From CAYQTE01 sp964420285 (lineage in GTDB: Bacteria; Planctomycetota; Phycisphaerae; Tepidisphaerales; Tepidisphaeraceae): DNA of 64,000 nt. Numbering within the stretch: position 1 is the stretch's first letter; every line of letters starts with the position of its first letter. The position numbers were made by a program, and so were the translations under genes. The DNA lies in the NCBI GenBank assembly GCA_964420285.1, contig CAYQTE010000016.1:1-64000 (forward strand), given 5' to 3'. A model generated the notes under the pieces. The model ran no database searches. It was not told the DNA's origin and was given only the letters and a program-made list of their open reading frames with translations. Below, piece by piece: positions 57,720 to 64,000 of the stretch.

Positions 57720-59945
57720 ATGAGAAGGATCAAATCTGCTGTTTCCGTACATACCCATCGCCGTTGGATCAATCGACCCGTTAATGGGGTGCTGGCGTTG
57801 ATCGTGCTGTTTGGCCTGGCAACGAGTTTTGACCAGGCTCAGACCGAGCCGGGCAATTCGAGCGGGGGAGCTTCCGCGATGCCGATGCCCGCCGCCGCAA
57901 CCCAGCCGGCCACCGAGCCGTCGGCGGAATTGCCGGAGTCAAAACCCGGCACCGCCGGACCCACCACCGTGCCCGAAGTCGTCGTCGTCGGGCGCGGTCA
58001 GGATCTCGTGGGAGTGGCCAACTCCTCCAATCAGGGATTCATCGGGCCGGAGGACATTCAAGACCGCCCGCTGCTCCGGCCGGCGGAAGTGCTCGAGGAA
58101 ATTCCCGGACTGGTGATAACGCAGCACAGCGGCCCGGGAAAAGCGAATCAGTATTTTCTCCGCGGGTTCCAGCTCGATCACGGGACCGATTTTTCCGTGT
58201 CCCTTGAAGGCGTGCCGCAGAACCTTCCGACGCACGCGCACGGCCAGGGATATCTGGACCTGAACGACCTCATCCCGGAACTGGTACAGAGCATCGACTA
58301 TCGCAAGGGACCGTACTTCGGCGATGTCGGCGACTTCTCGGCAGCGGGATCGGCCGACATCAGATACGTGGACACGCTTCCGCAGGGAATCGCGTCCGTG
58401 ACCGGGGGCAGTTACGGATTCGAGCGAGCGCTGGTGGCGGATTCCGCACCACTCGGAAAAGGCAACTTCCTGTGGGGCTTCGAGGGCGAACACGAGAACG
58501 GACCATGGGATGTCCCGGACAATTACGACAAGTTCAATGGACTACTCAAATACAGCGAAGGCGCAGAAAAGCAGGGATGGAGCATCACGTCCTTCGGCAT
58601 GAGCGGCAAATGGGACGCCACCAATCAGGTGGCCGAGCGCGCCGTCGATGACGGCATGATCGATCGATTCGGATCGCTGAATCCCACCGATGGCGGCGAC
58701 AGCGAGCGGTATACCGTCGTCGGCGAGGTTCACCAGAAAGACACAAACGGCGAATCCAAGCTGGAGGGCTATGGCGCCTGGTATGACATGCAGTTGTGGA
58801 ACGATTTCACCTATTACCTCAACAACCCCACCATGGGCGATCAGTTTGAACAGGAGGACCGGCGGTTCTATGGAGGTGTGCAGGGATCGCATACCTTCTT
58901 CGGCAGCGTCTCGGGGCGCACTTCCGACACGACCGTCGGCGTTCAACTTCGCAGCGACGCCATCTTTGACGGCCTGTACGACACCGAGGACCGCGAGCGT
59001 TACGCAACCGTCGAAGCCGCCCACACGATCGAAAGCTCCGGCGGATTGTATGTGGAGAATCAGACCCAATGGGCCGACAAGTTCCGCACCGAAGGCAGCT
59101 TGCGCGACGACTATTTCAACTTTCACGTGCGCAGCGATATCCAGCCAAATTCCGGCGACGTCAACTCGGACATCTTCAGCCCGAAACTCAACCTGATCTT
59201 CGGCCCGTGGGACAAGACGGAGTTTTATATCAGCGGCGGCTACGGGTTCCACAGCAATGACGCGCGCGGCATTACCTCAGAGCTCTCGCCGGGCACGCTT
59301 CTGCCGGCGGAACACGTCACGCCGCTGACGCAGGCCAAGGGCGCCGAAGTGGGCGTCCGCACGGGAATCGTTCCCGGTCTTCAAAGCACCGTGTCGCTTT
59401 TCGGGCTGGATCTGAAATCGGAGGAAGTTTACGACGGCGACACCGCCGAGACCGTTCCCAGCGGTCCCAGCCGGCGCATCGGCGTCGAGTTCGGCAATAA
59501 TTACAACCTGACACCGTGGCTGACGCTGGACGGCGACTATTCGATATCGTCAGCCCATTTTGCCGACCACGAAGCCGCCGGCAGCTACGTGCCCGAATCC
59601 ATTGGACAGGTTCTGCAGGCGGGCATCGCCTTCCACGATTACCCCTACATCAAGGGTCTGTTCGGCGGGGTGCACGTTCGTTATTTCGGACCCCGCGCCC
59701 TGACGCAGGATGATTCCGTCCGATCCAATTCCTCAACCATCCTCGACGCGGACCTGGGATATAAATTCAGCGACAAGGTCACGCTGAGAGCCGACTTCCT
59801 CAACTTTATGGATACCAAGACGGACGATATTGAATACTATTATACCTCCCGCCTTCCCGGCGAACCGGCCGGCGGCGTAGCCGGCATCGTCGGACATCCG
59901 GCCGAGCCATTCGAGGCTCGCCTGACATTGGAAATCCGGTTTTGA
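57720..59945 (+). CDS. TonB-dependent receptor
   Basis: The protein has 741 residues from the ATG at 57720 (GGGAGG five bases upstream). Signal peptide, then a Thr/Pro/Ala linker (AAATQPATEPS) and a TonB box-like PEVVVVGRG. Plug domain: IPGLVITQHSGPGKANQYFL, RGFQLDHGTDFSVSLEGVPQ, HAHGQGYLDLNDLIPELVQS. The barrel ends LTLEIRF. The RGFQLDHGTDF plug is typical of a family often found with cobalt/nickel/zinc efflux genes, and a TolC/CzcC-like gene lies downstream, so metal or metal-complex uptake is a reasonable guess. An A-run (57610-57621) precedes the gene. Confidence 0.9.
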   Translation: MRRIKSAVSVHTHRRWINRPVNGVLALIVLFGLATSFDQAQTEPGNSSGGASAMPMPAAATQPATEPSAELPESKPGTAGPTTVPEVVVVGRGQDLVGVANSSNQGFIGPEDIQDRPLLRPAEVLEEIPGLVITQHSGPGKANQYFLRGFQLDHGTDFSVSLEGVPQNLPTHAHGQGYLDLNDLIPELVQSIDYRKGPYFGDVGDFSAAGSADIRYVDTLPQGIASVTGGSYGFERALVADSAPLGKGNFLWGFEGEHENGPWDVPDNYDKFNGLLKYSEGAEKQGWSITSFGMSGKWDATNQVAERAVDDGMIDRFGSLNPTDGGDSERYTVVGEVHQKDTNGESKLEGYGAWYDMQLWNDFTYYLNNPTMGDQFEQEDRRFYGGVQGSHTFFGSVSGRTSDTTVGVQLRSDAIFDGLYDTEDRERYATVEAAHTIESSGGLYVENQTQWADKFRTEGSLRDDYFNFHVRSDIQPNSGDVNSDIFSPKLNLIFGPWDKTEFYISGGYGFHSNDARGITSELSPGTLLPAEHVTPLTQAKGAEVGVRTGIVPGLQSTVSLFGLDLKSEEVYDGDTAETVPSGPSRRIGVEFGNNYNLTPWLTLDGDYSISSAHFADHEAAGSYVPESIGQVLQAGIAFHDYPYIKGLFGGVHVRYFGPRALTQDDSVRSNSSTILDADLGYKFSDKVTLRADFLNFMDTKTDDIEYYYTSRLPGEPAGGVAGIVGHPAEPFEARLTLEIRF

Positions 59946-59991
59946 ATTTGCCGCACCAAGCCGTTGGGCTATGATGGAGCCTGGGTGAATA

Positions 59992-61029
59992 ATGATTCCC
60001 GGTCCGCCAGTATTCGATCAAATCGCCGAAAGCGAAACGTGCCATGGGCACGACGCCGAACGTCCGTTGACGCTCGAATCTTGCGATGGCCCCAACGACA
60101 ACTCCGATGGGCCGCCGGCGGAGCTGTTGGCGATTGTCGACGAAAGCGCAGGCTGGCAGGGCGTGCGTTCCTGTCGCCCGCTGGATTGGAAGTTATTTCT
60201 TGTTGCATTACTGGCATCCCTCACTGCGCACGGGATGATCGCGGGGACAGTTTATCTGATCACGCGCCCATTGCCGACGCCGCCGGGGGTCATCATGGCG
60301 GCATCAAGCGGTTCGGCCGCGGCGGATTCGGACGACGCCGACGCGAACACAACAGGTCTTCTCGCCCCGCCGGAGACGCCGCCATCTCAACCCGATTTGC
60401 CCGATATGCCTGATCCGCCCGCTCCGCAGGATCCGCCGCCCGCCATTGCACAGGTGCAGGTACCTCCCGACCCCGTGCCAACCGTTGATCCTCCGGATAT
60501 CACGCCGTTAGCCTTCAATGATGCACCGAATGTACCGGACATCGCGCAGGCGTTCGAATGGAAACCATCCGAAAATGCCCTGCCGCGCACGAACGATGTT
60601 CCGCCGCAATTTCGGGTGCCGGGATTCCCCCTCCCCACCACAGCCCCGGCCGTCGCTGTCGCAAGAACACCCGCAGCCAGGCCGAATCCCGTTGTACGTG
60701 CCCCGCGCGTCGCCGCACGCGGCGATGGCAGTGGTACAGGAAACGGGCCCGGCGCACAGGATGGCTATGACGACCGCGGCCTGCCCAAGCCGGAGTATCC
60801 CGCCGAATCCAAGCGCCGACATGAACAAGGCCTTGTCACGCTGGATGTGGAAGTGAAACCCGACGGCCGGCCCGGTACAATCACAATTGTGGATGATGCC
60901 GGTTACCCGCGTCTGGCGGACGCGGCGATCGCCGCCGTCCGACTCGCCACCTTTGAAGCGGCGACCATTGACGGCGTGGCCGTCGTCGGACATATCCGCA
61001 TACCGTTTCGATTCGTCCTTCAGCAATAA
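59992..61029 (+). CDS. tonB: TonB family protein
   Basis: The protein has 345 residues. A cytoplasmic N-terminus of about 65 residues precedes one helix (WKLFLVALLASLTAHGMIAG), followed by a Pro/Asp-rich periplasmic linker (PDMPDPPAPQDPPPA, PPDPVPTVDPPDITP) and the C-terminal TonB domain (LPKPEYPAESKRRHEQGLVT, LDVEVKPDGRPGTITIVDDA, GYPRLADAAIAAV). It supplies proton-motive energy to the receptor encoded 46 bases upstream; ExbB/ExbD are not in the window. The unusually long N-terminal segment precedes the helix. Confidence 0.88.
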   Translation: MIPGPPVFDQIAESETCHGHDAERPLTLESCDGPNDNSDGPPAELLAIVDESAGWQGVRSCRPLDWKLFLVALLASLTAHGMIAGTVYLITRPLPTPPGVIMAASSGSAAADSDDADANTTGLLAPPETPPSQPDLPDMPDPPAPQDPPPAIAQVQVPPDPVPTVDPPDITPLAFNDAPNVPDIAQAFEWKPSENALPRTNDVPPQFRVPGFPLPTTAPAVAVARTPAARPNPVVRAPRVAARGDGSGTGNGPGAQDGYDDRGLPKPEYPAESKRRHEQGLVTLDVEVKPDGRPGTITIVDDAGYPRLADAAIAAVRLATFEAATIDGVAVVGHIRIPFRFVLQQ

Positions 61030-61164
61030 TGCCGGTCGGCGTGCAGTGGCTGATCTTTTTTCAAATAGCAGAAAATCCACGGCAGACGTGCGGACCCTCG
61101 TCAGGATGTCGCGCGTTCATCGCGGCGTCGATATCATGAATGTCATCCCCGCAAACAGAAAATC

Positions 61165-61229
61165 GGGGCGCCGGCACTTCGCCACCGACCGCAAACTGCG
61201 GTCGCAAGGGAACAATGTGACGGCGCCCC
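61165..61229. terminator. Nested hairpins between convergent genes
   Basis: The outer arms GGGGCGCCG (61165-61173) and CGGCGCCCC (61221-61229) enclose a perfect seven-pair inner hairpin GACCGCA/TGCGGTC (61187-61193 and 61197-61203). It sits between the stops of tonB and the YVTN propeller gene and may separate the two transcripts. No U-run is present. Confidence 0.4.
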
Positions 61230-61255
61230 GTGCCTGATGATCCACCAGGAGCCGC

Positions 61256-62287
61256 TTATTTCGCCGGCTCGGTGGCGGCTGGTGCGCCTTCCAGTGAATA
61301 GACCAGAACCTTGAAGCTGTTGGCGTCGGTACGCGACGTGGCGTTGGACAGGTAGATCTTGTGGGTCTTGGTGTCGACGGCCATGGTGCGGGCGCCGCGC
61401 TCGGTGGTGAGGGTCTGCACCGGCAGGAGTTTGTCGGCGGTCACTTTGACCACGGTGACAGTGCCGGTTCCGCCGCCGGAGACGAAGCCGTAGTGTGTGC
61501 CGGGATCAAACGCGCTGGCGTCAACGCCCTGGCCGCAGGTGACGGAATCGACAACCTTGCCGCTCTGGCTGTCCATCATGACCATCTTCTCGTTATCGCA
61601 GCCGATGATCAGGCGGTGAAGCTCCTGATCCATCGCCAGGCCGCTGGCCCCGGTGCCCGGCGCGATCGGCCAGGTGGCATCCACCTTGTGCGTCTTGATA
61701 TCAATGCGGGCGATGGCGTTCTTGTCTTCGAGGTTGTCATAGATCTTGCCGGCCACCGGATCGCAGACGGCGGTCTCGGGCTTGCCGCCGAGTTCGATCG
61801 TGGCGTTGACCGTGCCGGTCTTGGCGTCGATGGCGGTGGATGAATTGCTTCGGCCGTTGAACGTATATATTTCGCCCGAGCCGGATGAATAGATGATGCA
61901 GTCGGGGTTGCCGCCGGTGTCAACCTTCTTGTTGGTCTTGAGTGTGGCCAGATCGACAATGGAGACCTTGTTCTCCTGGCCATTGCTGGAGAAGCCGAGC
62001 TTCAGGTCGGGGACAACGGCAAAGCCATGCACGCCCGGGGTGTCGGCGATCTCGCCGACAACCTTGTCGCTATCCATGTCAATGACGACGACCTTGGTGC
62101 CGTGGGTGACATAGAGTCGCCGGCCGGCCGCGTCGGGATAGAGGTAGTCCCAACTGCTTCCGCCGCCGATCTGGATGACCTTGGCGGTCTTGTTATACTG
62201 TGGATCGGCACCCCGCGCGGGCAGCGCCACGACGCACAGGGCGGCGAAGACGGAAAGACACAACGACAATGTACTGCTTCGAACCAT
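61256..62287 (-). CDS. Secreted YVTN/YncE-like beta-propeller
   Basis: The protein has 343 residues; AAGGG precedes the ATG. Signal peptide (LSLCLSVFAALCVVALPARG). Seven-blade-type repeats: GRRLYVTHGTKVVVIDMDSD, GFSSNGQENKVSIVDLATLK, AVCDPVAGKIYDNLEDKNAI, LHRLIIGCDNEKMVMMDSQS, THKIYLSNA. YncE-like proteins bind DNA or metals/ligands in the periplasm, though roles vary. It is divergent from the TolC-like gene and near TonB genes, so it may take part in the same envelope system. It ends in APAATEPAK. Confidence 0.82.
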   Translation of the reverse strand: MVRSSTLSLCLSVFAALCVVALPARGADPQYNKTAKVIQIGGGSSWDYLYPDAAGRRLYVTHGTKVVVIDMDSDKVVGEIADTPGVHGFAVVPDLKLGFSSNGQENKVSIVDLATLKTNKKVDTGGNPDCIIYSSGSGEIYTFNGRSNSSTAIDAKTGTVNATIELGGKPETAVCDPVAGKIYDNLEDKNAIARIDIKTHKVDATWPIAPGTGASGLAMDQELHRLIIGCDNEKMVMMDSQSGKVVDSVTCGQGVDASAFDPGTHYGFVSGGGTGTVTVVKVTADKLLPVQTLTTERGARTMAVDTKTHKIYLSNATSRTDANSFKVLVYSLEGAPAATEPAK

Positions 62288-62551
62288 GTTTCCCTTTCGG
62301 TTGGAGTTGTGCGTGCAACTTAGGAGTGAGCGGCCGGCGTGTCAAATAAAAATTGTGTGCGAAACAGTGCGGAAAAATCGAAGGTCGATCAATTTCGTGC
62401 GTACCGGGTCCGGCATCATCCAACCATCATTTTTGCCGGCTTAGATTATGTGGCAATCAATGCACGTCGTGGTAATATCCGCGACAGCCGGTCACTTGAA
62501 CAGGCCGATTTTCGGAAACGAACAGGCGACATTCTGAAACGAGGAATTCCA

Positions 62552-63997
62552 TTGTCTCGGGCATGCCGGTGGATTGTGCCGGTTATCTTTTTGTGCGGAT
62601 GCCAGGCGATGCCGAAGATCGATGCCCCCGCCGAGTCGGCGCGGCTGGCCGGGCTGGGGCAGGCGATCGTTGTTCGCGACTGGACAATGCCCGAAAGCAC
62701 GACGGCGCCCAGCGAGCCCATGCTCACGCGATCACAGGCTCTGGCAATGACTCTGCGGAGCGATCCGCGCATTCAGTCGGCGATGGCCGGCGTTAGGGCG
62801 GCCGAGGCGGACGCCAAGCAGGCCCGGCTTCTGCCCAATCCCGTGCTGAACGTCGACGTCCGCTATCCGGAAAGAGGCTCGACGCCGGTTGAAATCACCC
62901 TGACCGGCGATCTGGTCGCCGTGTTGGAGCAGCCGCGCCAAATCAGCGCGGCCGACAACAAATTGCGCGGCGCTGCGGCCGATGCCGAGGCCGCGGTGCT
63001 CGATGTCGTCACCGAACTCCAAACGACCTACACCCAAGCGCAATCGATCGACGCACAACTGGCCTCGATTAACGACCAGCGAGCGTTGCTGCAACAGGTG
63101 CGCGATGTATCGGCCAAACGCGTCGCCGCCGGCGAGGGAATGAAGCTGGATGTCGTGACTGCCGACGCCGAACTGGCGCAGCTTGCCGTTGATTCATCCG
63201 ATCTGGAAGCCGACCGGATCGAGCAGCGCATGGCATTGACGCGACTGATCGGCGAGCCCCGCGGCAGCGCGGACTGGAAGCTCGAACCGTGGCAGGCGCC
63301 GCAGGATGTCCAAGCCGGCGAATCCGCCTGGGTGGATGCGGCCCTGACAAACCGGCCGGAGGTTCACTCAAAGGAATGGGAATTGGCGGCGCTGAAAGAC
63401 GAAGTCGATCTGACCAAGTTCGAGCCGTTTACCGGCGACGAAGTGGGCGCCCACGGCGAGCACGATCCGCGCTGGCGGGTCGGCCCGACGATCACCTCGC
63501 CGCTGCCGATTTTCGATTGGGGCCAGGACGCAAAAGCCAGGGCCCAGGCGCAGGCGGCGGCGGCAATCCAGGAGCTTGCCCAGCAGCGGCTGGAAGTGAT
63601 CGAGGATGTTCGACGGGATTACCAGTCGTATAAGGTGGCTCGCGCCGCGCTGGATGTGGCGCAAAACCAGTTGCTGCCGCTGGTCCAGGAGGAACGTCGC
63701 CAGGCCGACGTGGCGTATCAGAGCGGCGACGACGATTTCACAACCCTCCTGGTGGCCGAAACCAGCCTGGACCAAACCATGCAGAAGATTGTCGAGCTGC
63801 AAGGAAAAGTGACGCTGGCGCTGATCAAGCTGCAGCGATCGGTGGGCGGCAGCGGCGTGGCCGCGTCGGTGGAATCGGCCGCTACAGCCGCTGCGACAAC
63901 CGGGCCGGCAACGACCCGGACGCCCGACTCGGCAACTCGTCCATCGGCAATCCGACCGGCCGCAACGCAACCGTCGGGAATGGGATCAACGCGATGA
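62552..63997 (+). CDS. TolC/CzcC-family outer-membrane efflux lipoprotein
   Basis: The protein has 481 residues from a TTG at 62552 (GAGGA six bases upstream); the frame extends upstream without signal-like sequence. The leader ends IFLCGCQ (lipobox, Cys17). Helical repeats: LTRSQALAMTLRSDPRIQSA, AADAEAAVLDVVTELQTTYT, RVAAGEGMKLDVVTADAELA, ANRPEV-like (DAALTNRPEVHSKEWELAAL), QRLEVIEDVRRDYQSYKVAR. These are TolC-fold coiled-coil and the CzcC-type pattern, the outer channel of RND metal efflux. A Thr/Ala/Pro tail ends it. Its stop overlaps a following start (ATGA), so the next gene is probably the periplasmic adaptor. Confidence 0.85.
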   Translation: MSRACRWIVPVIFLCGCQAMPKIDAPAESARLAGLGQAIVVRDWTMPESTTAPSEPMLTRSQALAMTLRSDPRIQSAMAGVRAAEADAKQARLLPNPVLNVDVRYPERGSTPVEITLTGDLVAVLEQPRQISAADNKLRGAAADAEAAVLDVVTELQTTYTQAQSIDAQLASINDQRALLQQVRDVSAKRVAAGEGMKLDVVTADAELAQLAVDSSDLEADRIEQRMALTRLIGEPRGSADWKLEPWQAPQDVQAGESAWVDAALTNRPEVHSKEWELAALKDEVDLTKFEPFTGDEVGAHGEHDPRWRVGPTITSPLPIFDWGQDAKARAQAQAAAAIQELAQQRLEVIEDVRRDYQSYKVARAALDVAQNQLLPLVQEERRQADVAYQSGDDDFTTLLVAETSLDQTMQKIVELQGKVTLALIKLQRSVGGSGVAASVESAATAAATTGPATTRTPDSATRPSAIRPAATQPSGMGSTR

Positions 63998-64000
63998 AAC
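63994..64000 (+). CDS. Start of next gene, truncated by window end
   Basis: ATGAAAC begins within the stop codon of the TolC-like gene (ATGA overlap). Only two full codons are visible. By position it may be an RND membrane-fusion protein, but this cannot be tested here. Confidence 0.4.

Overview
The window is GC-rich chromosomal DNA from a Gram-negative bacterium, most likely a planctomycete of the class Phycisphaerae. The assignment is inference, based on: secreted proteins that begin or end in Thr/Pro/Ala linkers of the TTRPAT or TTAPAT kind; a complete-looking type II secretion operon; fused MFS/spermidine-synthase-like proteins; many secreted sugar-active enzymes; and long Gly-rich inserts in otherwise conserved proteins. 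No rRNA, tRNA, CRISPR array or insertion sequence was recognised.

Layout. (1) 0.2-12 kb: a small DUF4926-like protein, a secreted beta-propeller, a secreted sugar isomerase-like TIM barrel, a PA14-containing GH31 alpha-xylosidase-like enzyme, and two tandem MFS/spermidine-synthase fusion proteins. (2) 12-20 kb: a minus-strand rhamnogalacturonan/pectin cluster with two secreted PL22 oligogalacturonate lyases, two CE12-type SGNH esterases and a PL26-type exo-rhamnogalacturonan lyase. (3) 20-35 kb: a minus-strand type II secretion operon in the order gspE-F-G-H-I-J-K-L-M, a GspC/PilP-like gene, gspD, and a lipoprotein gene behind a terminator-like hairpin. (4) 35-38 kb: three paralogous secreted Gly-rich proteins, two of which share matching 5' and 3' flanking palindromes. 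(5) 38-47 kb: an MsbA-type ABC exporter, a DegT aminotransferase, a DUF2007 gene with an in-frame TGA, and a GH28-GH106 pair whose second gene has two REP-like elements inside its 5' end.

(6) 47-56 kb is a patchwork of small accessory genes: a DUF433/DUF5615 toxin-antitoxin pair, an orphan VapB-like antitoxin, a HigBA module sandwiched between the real 3' end of a SNF2 helicase gene and a decayed copy of that 3' end, a possible ADP-ribosyltransferase-like toxin with a 56-residue partner, an AlkA-type glycosylase, YjbQ, and small membrane proteins. (7) 56-64 kb: an outer-membrane protein, a Cys-rich small protein, a TonB-dependent receptor, TonB, a YVTN beta-propeller, and a TolC/CzcC-type lipoprotein overlapping the first bases of another gene. 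This region looks like an envelope transport cluster, possibly for metals.

How they fit together. GH28, PL22, CE12, PL26 and GH106 together cover homogalacturonan and rhamnogalacturonan-I breakdown, and nearly all carry signal peptides. The T2SS operon beside them is a plausible export route for some of them. No SusC/SusD pair is present. The most unusual items are the three-gene Gly-rich family with its paired flanking palindromes, the duplicated helicase tail around HigBA, and the ADP-ribosyltransferase-like module.
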